From Calendula officinalis (taxonomy: Eukaryota > Streptophyta > Magnoliopsida > Asterales > Asteraceae): a stretch of DNA of 64,000 nucleotides. Location of the stretch: the NCBI GenBank assembly GCA_963853835.1, contig OY970820.1, positions 81,650,909 through 81,714,908 on the forward strand, written 5' to 3'. The notes under the pieces are model-generated. The model was not told where the DNA came from. It did not search any database and was given only the letters and a program-made list of their open reading frames with translations. Shown here piece by piece: positions 1 through 9,703 of the stretch (positions within the stretch are counted from its first letter, which is position 1; every line of letters begins with the position of its first letter). The translations under genes were made by a program, and so were the position numbers.

Positions 1-955
1 GCTTGGTTCTTGAGTGAAGAACTGGGTTGTTGCTGATTGCAATAGCACTTGTGTTATCACAGTAGATAGGAACTTTGCAGAAGTTCATATCAAAATCAAC
101 AAGCTGATTCTTCATCCAAAGGACTTGAGCACAGCAGCTTCCAGCAGCAACGTATTCTGCTTCAGCTGTGGAGGTATAGACAGTACTTTGTTTCTTGCTT
201 GTCCAGCTGACTAGCTTTCCTCCAAGCAGCTGACATCCTCCAGTTGTGCTCTTTCTATCCATTTTGCAACCTGCAAAGTCTGAATCTGAATAGCCAATTA
301 GATCAAACCCGGAGTCTTTGGCATACCAAACACCTAGGCTTGGAGTACCCTTAAGGTACCTCAAAATTCTTTTAGCAGCTATTAGGTGAGATTTTTTAGG
401 ATCAGCTTGATACCTAGCATACATGCAAGTAGCAAACATAATATCTGGTCTACTGGCGGTGAGATAGAGTAACGATCCAATGATTCCTCTATAGAATGTG
501 ACATCAACTGATTTCCCAGTTATGTCAGCATCTAGGTTGTTTGGAGGAGCCATTGGAGTTTTCATGGATGATGATGAATTCATATCAAATTTCTTTAAAA
601 GATCTTTGATATATTTTTCTTGATTTATAAAAATTCCATTTTTAGATTGCTTAACTTGTAAGCCAAGAAAATACGTTAATTCACCCATCATACTCATCTC
701 ATACTTTGTAGACATAAGCTTTGAAAAACGTCTACAAAGTTTTTCATCAGTAGCACCAAAAATTATGTCATCCACATAAATTTGAACAAGAATGATATCA
801 CCTTTGATTTTGCGAATGAATAAGGTCTTATCAATCTTTCCCCTGGTGAAATCATTTGCTATGAGGAACGTGGAGAGTGTATCATACCATGCACGAGGAG
901 CTTGTTTCAACCCATACAGCGCCTTATCCAGTTTAAACACATAGTCTAAATACTT
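1..955 (-). pseudogene. RT-A reverse transcriptase (C-terminal half) and RNase H
   Basis: Minus-strand frame open from about 955 to the window edge. It begins inside RT at the conserved KLDKALYGLKQ segment, contains the catalytic YVDDIIFG motif (near 760-785), then the IGSLLYLTASRPDI stretch, and the RNase H DSDFAGCKMDRKSTTGG region (around 240-290), ending with YCDNTSAIAISNNP at the edge. The protein would copy element RNA into cDNA and degrade the RNA template. The RT fingers and the first catalytic aspartate (the MDVKSAFL region) are absent: the frame starts directly after the deletion near 950, so it cannot be functional. Copia identity is very secure. Confidence 0.88.
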
Positions 956-1425
956 AGGATTAGATCAATTGCTAAGAAACAAGACCATAAGCAGAGATTA
1001 CATGACGCTTTACTTCTTGTGACAACTTCTTGCTGTGGATCTCCAATGATTAGATCAATTGGATGTTCTGAGGTCCACTTTGATTGAGGAACACCTGTAG
1101 AAGAGGAAGATTCAGCAGAATTAGATTCTTGTTGAGCGGCTGACTGCTCAGCAGGATGAATTACTTCATTTCGAAAGGATCTTCTTGAAGTATGAAGAGG
1201 CGGCTTTGAGATAGCCTTTGATGATGCTCTAGATGTTGGAATTTCTTGTTGAACAGCTGCAATATCTACAAGATATGTAGGGGCATCATGGAACGTCTCA
1301 TCTGATTCATTTATGGGAACATCAAAGAGATTTAAAGCATCGGAGAATGCTTCAGCTGTATCATCAGGAGATGGTTCAGTTGATCTCTGAAATGCATCGG
1401 ACGAGTCAGCAGAGGTGGGGTTCAT
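946..1425 (-). pseudogene. RT-A integrase-RT linker, truncated
   Basis: This stretch of about 159 codons is rich in Ser, Glu and Asp and corresponds to the variable linker between copia integrase and RT. Its recognisable end, PIDLIIGDPQQEVVTRSKAS, normally leads into the RT domain. Here the frame stops after about 25 more codons, because several hundred bases of RT coding sequence are missing between this linker and the RT remnant at 1-955. It follows the integrase frame (1438-2847) after a stop and a few bases, so a small break also separates it from integrase. Non-functional remnant. Confidence 0.75.
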
Positions 1426-1437
1426 TGCCTTTGAGTG

Positions 1438-2847
1438 TTATTCAAAAGTAACATATATGGACTCTTCCAATGTTTGTCTTCTTTTGTTGAAAACTCTATA
1501 TGCCTTGGATAAAGTGGAATATCCCAAGAAAATGGCTTCATCAGCTTTAGGGTCAAACTTACTTAGCTGATCTCGTGTGTTTAACACAAAACACACACAA
1601 CCAAACACATGAAAGAAACCGATGAAAGGTTTCCTTTGACGAAAAATCTCATAAGAAGTCTTCTTGTGTCTCTTCACGTAGAGAGACCTATTTTGAGTAA
1701 AACAAGTTGTGTTAACAGCTTCTCCCCAAAATTGCTTAGGCATGTTTGACTCAGCAAGCATTGTTCTTGCAGCTTCTATTAGGGTTCTGTTTCTTCTTTC
1801 AGCAACACCATTTTGTTTAGGTGTTCTAGTAGCTGAGAAGTTTTGGGAGATCCCAACATCTGAACAGAAGTCTTCTAAAGTCTTGTTCCTGAATTCAGTT
1901 CCATTGTCTGATCTCAACATCTTGACTCTAGACCCATTTAGAAGTTCCATCCTTTTGATGAACTTGATAATCTCTTCAGCTGCATCGCTTTTGTGGCGAA
2001 GAAATATCACCCAAGTATATCGTGAATATTCATCAACGATAAGAAGTGTATACTTCTTTCCACCTAGACTTTCAGTGCTCATAGGGCCAAAAATGTCCAT
2101 ATGAAGCATGTAGAGGCCGTTGTCGATGGAAAAACATTGCTTTGATTTGAAGGAGCTTTTATGTTGTTTACCTTGCTCACAAGCTGAGCAAAGCTTATCC
2201 TTTTCATACTTGATTTGTGGTAAGCCATTCAACAGCTGACCTCGAGCCAGCTTCGAAATATTTTTGAAGTTAAGATGAGATAGCCTTCTGTGCCACAACC
2301 AATTCAGCTCTTCAGTAGAGTGAGAGAATAGACAAACTTCTTGATTTTGAGGATTCATGTCAAGTGTATACACATTCTTGCTTCTTGGAGCAACCAATAC
2401 TATCTTTCCACTCTTATCCGTCACCGTTCCTCTGAATTCATTAAAGTTCACTGAAAACTTTACATCACAAAGTTGGCTAATGCTGATTAGATTATGTTTC
2501 AGCCCGTTCACATAACCAACTCTTGTGATTTTTACGGATCCATTGGAAATGGTTCCATAACCTTCAGTTGAGCCTCTACCATTATCCCCAAAAACTACTG
2601 AGGGACCAGCACAAACTTCAAACTCTTCCAGCAGGGATTTGTATCCAGTCATGTGTCTTGAGCAACCACTGTCTAAGTACCAGACATGTTTGCTTTCATC
2701 ACCCTGCGCATAAATTAAAAGAGTTAGTTCTTTTTGGGAACCCACACTTCGGTTTCCGCTGGAACTCACAGGAGATGATTTTTCAGTAGGTTCAACTGCT
2801 GAAGGTGGAGAAGGTCTCAAGCATTCGCTGTCACACTCACTCGCCAT
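1438..2847 (-). CDS. RT-A protease and integrase
   Basis: A 469-codon frame. The aspartic protease motif WYLDSGCSRHMTG lies near residues 56-68, the GAG-pre-integrase His/Cys segment (HRRLSHLNF then CSACEQGKQHK) near 186-230, and the integrase core after it. The catalytic acidic residues are visible: D in LLxMDIFGP-like LHMDIFGP, D in SDNGTEF, and E in NGVAERRN, so the DDE triad is intact. Protease cleaves the polyprotein; integrase inserts cDNA. The annotated ATG at 2847 lies inside a CCHC knuckle that begins upstream at 2874 in the same frame, so the true frame continues upstream and the ATG is only the first Met. The frame ends before the linker. Confidence 0.85.
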   Translation of the reverse strand: MASECDSECLRPSPPSAVEPTEKSSPVSSSGNRSVGSQKELTLLIYAQGDESKHVWYLDSGCSRHMTGYKSLLEEFEVCAGPSVVFGDNGRGSTEGYGTISNGSVKITRVGYVNGLKHNLISISQLCDVKFSVNFNEFRGTVTDKSGKIVLVAPRSKNVYTLDMNPQNQEVCLFSHSTEELNWLWHRRLSHLNFKNISKLARGQLLNGLPQIKYEKDKLCSACEQGKQHKSSFKSKQCFSIDNGLYMLHMDIFGPMSTESLGGKKYTLLIVDEYSRYTWVIFLRHKSDAAEEIIKFIKRMELLNGSRVKMLRSDNGTEFRNKTLEDFCSDVGISQNFSATRTPKQNGVAERRNRTLIEAARTMLAESNMPKQFWGEAVNTTCFTQNRSLYVKRHKKTSYEIFRQRKPFIGFFHVFGCVCFVLNTRDQLSKFDPKADEAIFLGYSTLSKAYRVFNKRRQTLEESIYVTFE

Positions 2848-5003
2848 ATGCCCACGATCTCCACACTTATAGCATTTTTGTTTCTTTGCAGTGGAGTGGA
2901 AGGCGAGGCAATGAGTTTGGGAATTGGACCCAAAATCCCTTTTATTTTCTGATTATCAGAGATAGTCAGAGTTTGAACGAGTGATGTCAGCTTGCTGACC
3001 TTTCCTTTCAGCCGTCTGACAGACACAGCTGAAGAAGGACTTGTAGTGTTTTTAGAAACACTCTTACCTTTGTTCTTTGCAGCTCGAGTACGAACTCCAA
3101 CTGGCTCACCCTTGGAGGGTGTAAGAACAATTTTCTTTCCTGCTGTTCTCCTAGTCTTCTGCTGAGGTCTAGCAGAAGAGGCAGCAGGTACTGAACCCAA
3201 GATAGATTTTCTTGGTTCAACAATGACTACAGTAGGTGTCCTAACAACCATGGCAGAGGAGTCAGCTGATGACTCTTCACCAGTAGTTACAGAAGGATCT
3301 TCTGAGGACATCTCAGTAGCAAAGGTTTTGGTAGACCTAACAAAGGAACCAAAAACCAACTCTTCAGCTGGCACAGAAGCATCAGCTGACGAGTAGTACA
3401 GATCATCTGTACTGCTGTCAGGTACAGCGGCTACAGCAAGGAAGTCTCCTCCTAGTACAGCTTGTACTTGACTAGGGATTTGTGAGTTAACACATTCACT
3501 CACGTGTTTGGATGAACGAGACCAAGATTCACAAATCTTTTTAATTGCTTCAAGTTCTTTAACTTTTTCACTTAGATCATGTTGAAGAACCGAGTTTATA
3601 AATTTTGTTTCAGAAAGATCTTCTTTTAGGGTTTTGTGATCAATTAATTGTTCTTTTAAAAATGCATTTTCACGTAGAATAGCACTATGTTTATCCAAAC
3701 ATTCACCTTTCAGCTGATCAATGAAGTGCAAGTCACAAATAATAGAATCAACAATATCTTTGGCTTTAGTAGCCTCAGCAGAGATTAGAGAGGTTACCTT
3801 TTTATGAACAATGTTGACCCATTTATAAGAACTAGCATCATCAGCTGTAATACTTTCATCATCATCAGCACGAGCCATCAAACACATTGTGGCCATTTGT
3901 TCATCATCGTCATCAGATGAGCTATCACCTGAGTCAGCCCAGTCATGAGTTTCAGCTACAAGACCCTTGTCAGCAGATTTGCCTTCAAATGCCTTCTTTT
4001 CTTCTAGAATCGTTTTAGTGAAGGCTTGTAGCTTTTTGTATTTCTCTTCAATGGACTCACCAGTTGAGGATGATGAACTAGCTTTCTTCTGCTTGCAGTC
4101 ATTAGCATAGTGACCCTTCTTGTTGCAGTTGTAGCAAGTTATCTCAGAGATATCAGGTGTACTTCCAGAGGGTCTGGAAGGTACAGCTGATGAGATAGAT
4201 CTGCTACTTGAGCTTTTAGCTGAGGAGCCAGACTTGTTTTTAAAGAATTTTCTGTTTTTAACAAGTAAGGCAAGCTCAGATATAAGAGCATCGTTGTCTT
4301 CGTCTTCATCAACTTCTTCGATGCTGACTTCAGGCATGTTGAACAAACCAACAGCTGAAGTGTTGTCAGCTTCATCATCTGATGGGGGATATTCGATTCT
4401 GCTGAGTTTGTTTAAAGAGACAAGAGCAGTCGAAGATCCAAAGGGACTCACTTTAGAGTCCTTTGGAGGTTGAAATTTGTTGAGTACGGTTCTCTCATGG
4501 CTTAGAAACATACCATAGAGAGATGAGAGAGTATAGTCTTTCAAAGTAGGAGATGTACTCATGCAAGTTATGATGGTGGCCCATTTAGAAGGTAAGGCTG
4601 CCATAAACTTACACATTTTGGACATATCATCCTTATCAACCCGATGAGACTTCAGCTCGTTTAACAGAATGTTATAACGATTGAAAGTTTGAGCTATAGT
4701 CTCACTTGGCTTGGCTTTAAACAGTTCATAATCATGTATGAGCATGTTTTTGTTGTGTTCTCGCACAACTGATGTGCCTTCATAAACTTCAGCCAGCCTC
4801 TCCCACATTTCCTTAACTGAGTCACAAAATTGACTATTATGATACAGTTCATCACCAACTGCTTGAAAAAGCATATCCCTACCCTTGTTCTCTAGATGAA
4901 CAAGACGTTTTTCAGCGTCTGTCCACTGAGCCTCAGACTTTACCACATAGTGTTCTGGTATTTCAGAAGTACCAGGGATGAGGGTTTTGGATCCCAACAA
5001 CAC
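2817..5003 (-). CDS. RT-A gag, N-terminally truncated
   Basis: A 728-codon frame encoding the nucleocapsid protein. Residues ~30-170 match the copia gag (UBN2-like) fold, with MLFQAVGDELYHNSQFCDSV and FMAALPSKW. A CCHC zinc knuckle CYNCNKKGHYANDC lies at 4095-4136, followed by acidic, Ser-rich and coiled-coil-like sequence to the end. The frame opens with GTG, not ATG, immediately beside the LTR, and the usual N-terminal segment is missing, so the start was lost by deletion. A second knuckle (CYKCGDRGHMASEC, 2833-2874) is present in the DNA but in the next frame, so the gag frame reads past it as unrelated residues. Whether this shift was a programmed gag-pol frameshift or a mutation is unknown. 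Confidence 0.85.
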   Translation of the reverse strand: MLLGSKTLIPGTSEIPEHYVVKSEAQWTDAEKRLVHLENKGRDMLFQAVGDELYHNSQFCDSVKEMWERLAEVYEGTSVVREHNKNMLIHDYELFKAKPSETIAQTFNRYNILLNELKSHRVDKDDMSKMCKFMAALPSKWATIITCMSTSPTLKDYTLSSLYGMFLSHERTVLNKFQPPKDSKVSPFGSSTALVSLNKLSRIEYPPSDDEADNTSAVGLFNMPEVSIEEVDEDEDNDALISELALLVKNRKFFKNKSGSSAKSSSSRSISSAVPSRPSGSTPDISEITCYNCNKKGHYANDCKQKKASSSSSTGESIEEKYKKLQAFTKTILEEKKAFEGKSADKGLVAETHDWADSGDSSSDDDDEQMATMCLMARADDDESITADDASSYKWVNIVHKKVTSLISAEATKAKDIVDSIICDLHFIDQLKGECLDKHSAILRENAFLKEQLIDHKTLKEDLSETKFINSVLQHDLSEKVKELEAIKKICESWSRSSKHVSECVNSQIPSQVQAVLGGDFLAVAAVPDSSTDDLYYSSADASVPAEELVFGSFVRSTKTFATEMSSEDPSVTTGEESSADSSAMVVRTPTVVIVEPRKSILGSVPAASSARPQQKTRRTAGKKIVLTPSKGEPVGVRTRAAKNKGKSVSKNTTSPSSAVSVRRLKGKVSKLTSLVQTLTISDNQKIKGILGPIPKLIASPSTPLQRNKNAISVEIVGIWRVSVTANA

Positions 5004-5008
5004 TAACG

Positions 5009-5928
5009 TGTTGCGTTAAGACTGATTTACGAAGATAATACAATGAAAAACAAGATTTCAATGATTAAGAGTTTATTAAAACAACTTAATACAGTACAAA
5101 GTTTGCGGAAATAGATAGTACACACTAACTAAAACTCTATACTTGAAATGACACTTTAAATCGCTCAAAACTAGAAGACTTATGCACTGAGAGTTATATC
5201 AGCTGATACTAACAGCTGATATCAATGTCCGAGTAATAACTATAGAGGAGTTAATACTTAGACAAATAACTAACTCTCAGAGAATGTTCTTGTGCTATGA
5301 ATGCTCAAAAGGTGTGTGTAAATGCAAGCATTTACGTCTCTATATATATAGCCCAAGATCCATGTTCCTTTGCCCATAAGTTAGACGACGTGTAAACATA
5401 TTATTCGTCGATGTGGACTTGCCAATGGAACATTAAATGCTTTTGCGGTACTTTGTGTCAACTACTTCCGGTACCCTTTCTGACGCACAGTGAAAGGTGT
5501 ACTACATAAGTACAAAAATAGTTGACTTTTCGTTTACATGCTTGGAGGGACAAACGATGATTTTGTACTGACATTATCTTCTATTCCAAAATAGAAGATC
5601 CTCATCGTTTTCTTTTTCTTTGAGCGGGAAAGGGAAATGTTCAAAGTGTCAAGAACATTTCCTTTAAGTTTTCATCTGCAGCAGGTACTATCAGCTGATT
5701 CCACAATCAGCTGAATAGTCTTCTTCTTGTCTTTGTCCTTTGGTCATAGACTGCGAATGAACTCTCGTTAATAGCTGCTGATTTGACTTGATGACCTAAA
5801 GCTAACTACGTACTCAGCTGAAGGTTTATTGAATATACTTGCTTCAGCTGAGATACTTACTTCAGCTGATATTTATAGTCTTTAGCTATTGATCATCAAA
5901 TCTTATTTACTTAGTCTTGGGACTAACA
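5009..5928 (-). repeat. RT-A 5' LTR
   Basis: On the minus strand this 920-bp block begins TGTTAGTCCC and ends CGCAACA, the TG...CA form of LTRs. It carries a TATA box (TATATATATA, 5341-5350) at a position suitable for minus-strand transcription, with a 5' leader-like stretch downstream. It lies immediately upstream of gag. The tRNA-Met primer site (TGGTATCAGAGC) expected beside its inner end is missing, so sequence was deleted at 5003-5009. The partner LTR is outside the window, so length and ends rest on this single copy. Confidence 0.7.
5199..5872. promoter_or_regulatory. Cluster of TCAGCTGA/CAGCTGAT words in the RT-A LTR
   Basis: Within the LTR, CAGCTGA occurs about seven times: two near 5200-5220, two near 5684-5710, one near 5815 and two near 5845-5870. 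Several are the perfect 8-bp palindrome TCAGCTGA or close to it. Five lie upstream of the TATA box (U3 side on the minus strand). The core CAGCTG is an E-box, a possible bHLH-type binding site; this is inference only. The same word is also frequent in the coding part of this element. Confidence 0.5.
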
Positions 5929-6480
5929 TTTATAGGTTGCATTGGCTAGAGAAGAGAAGCATGCATTTGGTTTTTCAAACACAATTAGCAACGACGCACA
6001 ATCTTCACAGCTCCTTCAAGCAGGTTCGTATTCTTCCCATTTTTCTAAAAACCTAATTCACTTGCACGGTGTAGTAGATATAACCTCTAATTCAAATCTA
6101 AGTTTGTGTTGATGATGCAGAGCTAATAGATCGATGCCGGCAATGTACACGGCTTGAATCAGGCGACGACAATGTTCACAGTATTAGAGATTCAGTCTGT
6201 TCGATACCAAACACGTATAGAAAAGAAAAGTAATATCTTTTATTTGATTTGTTTTTCTTTTTCAAAAAATTTAATATTTGCTGATTATTTGCTTTGATTA
6301 TTTTGAGTTTTAAAATTACTTAATCCTGCAAAGATATGCACTTCAACTCAGAATGGCAATAAAAATTTTATATTATGAATTTGTCATTCGAAGTTTTATG
6401 ACTTTCATTATTTTCTCTTATTATGGTTTACCTGCTACATGAGATGGCAATAAATATGTCAGGTGTCCTGCAGCATATGT
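5929..6480. other. Unassigned sequence between RT-A and a Helitron remnant
   Basis: AT-rich sequence with no convincing ORF. A stretch around 5940-6230 has exon-like composition, but I could not assign it to a family. It may be the eroded upstream part of the Helitron that ends at 6952. No 5' Helitron terminus was identified. Confidence 0.3.
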
Positions 6481-6952
6481 TAAAGTTGATACAATTTGCG
6501 TTATCCCTTGCATGGTTATTAGTCCTTGCGACATGAAGATGCCTTTCAAATTGAACCGGAGACAATTTCATGTTTAAGTTTGCTTTGTTATGACTATTAA
6601 TAAAAGTCAAGGTCAGATGTTGTCGCAAGTTGATTTGTTTCTACAAAAAAAACCAATATTCTCACATGGTCAACTTTATGTGGTTGTGTCAAGAGTTAAG
6701 AACAAGAACGGATTGAAGGTTATTTGTTGCGACAAAGATGACAATTACACTAATTCAACAACAAATGTCGTTTACAAAGAAGTATTATTTCATCTATAAA
6801 TTTTCTGTAACATTTATTCATATATCTAAATTTGTACCAATTTATTATTACAATTATGAATTGTTATGCTATTTACAGTACCAATATTTTTGTTATTTTT
6901 ATACATATTTTTTTGAAGCATGCCCGCCCAATCGGGCGGCCTTTGAAGCTAG
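6480..6952 (+). pseudogene. Helitron 3' end with Pif1-like helicase C-terminus
   Basis: The 69-codon frame at 6590-6799 reads MTINKSQGQMLSQVDLF and then FSHGQLYVVVSRVKNKNGLK. This is the C-terminal helicase motif region of Rep/Helicase proteins encoded by autonomous Helitrons (Pif1 family). About 110 bases upstream, a decayed stretch recalls the SPCDMKMPFKLNRRQF segment, with a stop before MTINKS. About 120 bases after the stop lies a Helitron-type terminus: hairpin GCCCGCCCAATCGGGCGGC at 6922-6940, then CTAG at 6949-6952 followed by T. Most of the Rep/helicase is missing, so this is a truncated autonomous-type Helitron tail. Confidence 0.8.
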
Positions 6953-7137
6953 TTATATATATAAGGTATTTATAAAACATTTGAGATAGATAAAGGCAAA
7001 TATAAATATTGTAAAAGAAAAAACTTTTTGAAAGGTTAACCATTGGAGATACTATTGATGGAAAGGTTTTTGATCAGTGAAATGTTGATGTGACAAAGGT
7101 AATAAGCTTTTAAGAGGTTAACCTTTGGGGATGCTCT
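6953..7137 (+). mobile_element. Tourist-like MITE, right-hand fragment
   Basis: This segment ends AACCTTTGGGGATGCTC and is alignable by eye over its length with the right part of the complete Tourist-like MITE at 8225-8757 (shared AAAGGTTAACCATTGG-type blocks and GTTGATGTGACAAA). The left half is missing; the fragment begins directly at the Helitron end. Confidence 0.55.
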
Positions 7138-8007
7138 CATGTGCATACCAATTTGATCATGACAAGTATCAAAATCAAGAGATGATATGAAGAGAGAGAA
7201 TTAGTGGATGAGAAAGATCAAGTTAAGAAGTGACAAAGGTCAAGTTAAGAAGTGAATAGACTTATGGATAGGTACAAATTGTAATCACAAATATCATTTC
7301 TCTTTATATATGCAATTATTCCTTAAAGATAGTTCTAAGAGCTATAAAAAAAATAAAAAACTTTTCCTTAAATACAAAAATCTTACCGAACCGAAAAAGA
7401 TTACATAGAGCATTAGATTACACGACAAAAAGGACGACAGTGGAACTTGTTATCAAATATTAAATTTTTTTAAAAAGAAAACATGTCAAATGAAAGTTAC
7501 AATAATATGAGAAATAATAGATTTTTTTAGACCGATCCCAATACTGATGGAAACTGATACTAACAGTTTTTGCCAAATTAATGTCACGTCAGCTCACCCT
7601 TCGACCGACATTAAACTGACATACTCATGCTAATAATATATCTTCCTTTAGTTTTTTGGGACCCATAATTACAAAATACACACACACAAAATACCTCTTT
7701 GAGCCCCACCTCACCAACCGATCTCTCCCTTCGTCTCGTCCTCAAACCGGCTTGTGAAATCGACTTCACCCAACCGTCGGATTTTGGAAAACACCCAAGT
7801 GACAGAATGGTTAGCACCGGTGTTACCTTTTATTCTTATCCATATTCCTACCCACTTTTAAATTTGTACATGTGTAATCCACTAATTTTCTATCCTCATA
7901 TTATCCTTTAATTTTAACATTTGTCTTAATCTAGAAAGTAAGAAAATAAGTAGAAACAAATAGTATTACGGAGAATGAAATAATACCACTTTATATTAAA
8001 TCATATA
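7138..8007. other. Intergenic, no gene recognised
   Basis: AT-rich DNA without a supportable ORF. The small frames here lack family resemblance. A short pyrimidine-rich stretch near 7690-7760 looks like leader or exon sequence but cannot be assigned. Confidence 0.4.
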
Positions 8008-8825
8008 CTTCCTCCATTTCAAAATAAGTGATACACTTTCCATTTTGGAGTGTTTCAAAATAAGTGATACACTTTGAAAATTACCATATTTGGTAAAAGG
8101 TAGTGGGGACCACACCAACTGAAAAGACACATGTACCCTTACTTTTATTTTTAAACATCATTAAATTCATTTTAATCAATATATGTGGGACCACATCATC
8201 CACTAACTATCAAATTTAATCTAAGAGCATCCCCAATAGTAATTTTTTTGAAAGCTTTTTACTATTCAAATAAGTTTTTTAAAGACTTTTTACCATTGGA
8301 ATATTTAGCTTTTTTAAAAGCTTTTTGCAATGACTTTTTTTCTACTAACCTTTTAATGAACTATTTGTGTTTGTCTTTTTTAGTTCCTCATTGTTTAATA
8401 TCTTTTCATATTAAACCTTAGATATATTATTATATATAAATTCTTTACTTTTTTAATATTTGCAATGTAATGTTTCTATCTATTTAAATATTATTGTTAA
8501 TTATTATAATATTTTTGTATGAAATATTTTTAAAAATTATTAAGTTTTATAAGATGTCAAAAAAATTGTCAATTTATATATAGGGGTGTTTATGAAACAT
8601 TTAAGATGGATAAATGTAAATTAGAAATATTATTAAAGAAAAAGTTTTTGGAAAAGTTAACCATTAGAGATGTTATTTAGTTTTAGCTTTTTGGTTAGTG
8701 AAAGGTTGATGTGACAAAAGTAATAAGCTTTTGTGAGGTTAACCATTGGGGATGTTCTAATTAACCTTTATTATCATATTTTGCTTTAAAAACCGTAAAC
8801 TCTAATTTGTATCACTTGAAGGAAG
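8008..8825 (+). mobile_element. Stowaway-like MITE split by a Tourist-like MITE
   Basis: It begins CTTCCTCCATTTCAAAATAAG after TA and has the internal repeat CAAAATAAGTGATACACTTT twice. The right end (TTTGTATCACTTGAAGGAAG) is eroded. The same family occurs at 48541-48831, 54775-55244 and 62339-62656; comparison with 48541 shows that 8225-8757 is inserted sequence. Confidence 0.65.
8225..8757 (+). mobile_element. Tourist-like (PIF/Harbinger-type) MITE
   Basis: It begins GAGCATCCCCAATAG and ends CCATTGGGGATGTTC, imperfect terminal inverted repeats typical of Tourist-like elements. It is flanked by TAA on both sides (8222-8224 and 8758-8760), the usual three-base target duplication. No coding capacity. 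It lies inside an older Stowaway-like MITE. Confidence 0.8.
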
Positions 8826-9703
8826 TTGCAGTATGTAGTAAGGCATGAATTTAATTTAGGTTTAAAAAAAAAGTTGCAGAAACAACCTTGCGGAAGATCC
8901 ACGTAAAAAGATTGTTTTGTCGAGTAGCCAAAAGACACTTCTGTCGTCTACTTTAATTTTCCCTATTATAAACAATAAATAATGTCTCTATCAGTATCTA
9001 TAGAATTAATTTTGTCTGTATGACTAAAGTCATCATTTAAAAAGAAAAAGAACAAGAATCAAATGGCATTTGGCCATGTTGTGAATTGTGATGATTACAT
9101 ATAATCGATGGATCGTTGTTTATTCGATTGTAATGTGGCAAATAATATTCGGGGGAAATCTTTAATTGGCGGAAACTTAATTGTGGAATTTTGCCTATAG
9201 TACAAATGAATATTTAACACACACAACACACCAAGTCTTCATCTTCGCCCACAACAATCACCACGTTGCTGTACCATGCGGGAGACGAAGTGGAGTTTAG
9301 TGTACCATGGCGTATTCGTCCCTCTGCTCTTATAAGATATTAATTAGCTACAATATTTTTGTTTTATAAATGATGTATTCATTAAAGGTGGTTTAATTAC
9401 CTGATCAATGTTTAAGCCAAATTAGGTTATGTATCCGATTTAAAACTATGGGATAAAATTAGCTAGAGACAAAAAATGCAAACTACTTCCAAGATGATGA
9501 AACAATTATTATCCATAGGTCATTAATATTAATTTAGGTATGCAAATCTCTTATATTTTGTTTCTCTCGAACTATGTTTGTGCTGATTCATATAGTCACA
9601 ATTTATTAATATATAGTTTACACCAAATCTTAATATTTCATTCATATGAAAACTATTGTTCTCATATAGTTTATTGTTTATTTACGAGGATCATATACCC
9701 ATA
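8826..9703. other. Intergenic, no gene recognised
   Basis: No ORF, RNA gene or repeat could be supported here. The sequence is AT-rich and contains only short unrelated frames. Confidence 0.4.

Larger units (their letters stand above)
1..5928 (-). mobile_element. Sirevirus-like Ty1/copia retrotransposon RT-A, partial
   Basis: Minus-strand copia element whose 5' LTR is at the high-coordinate side; the left window edge cuts it inside RNase H, so its 3' end is not visible. Order on the minus strand is LTR, gag with two CCHC knuckles, protease, integrase, RT, RNase H, which is the copia order. The long gag with a coiled/acidic tail and a second zinc knuckle just before protease is typical of the Sirevirus (SIRE/Maximus) group. 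It is defective: the LTR abuts gag with no tRNA primer site or gag start, gag and pol are in different frames, and the first half of RT is missing. The opposite target duplication cannot be tested. Confidence 0.9.

Noticed and set aside
1709..2104. Plus-strand ORFs opposite RT-A, and similar ones opposite RT-B and RT-C
   Set aside because: They are antisense readings of conserved integrase and RT coding sequence.
5699..5872. CRISPR-like spaced repeats in the RT-A LTR
   Set aside because: The repeated word is only 7-8 bp, spacing is irregular, and the genome is eukaryotic.
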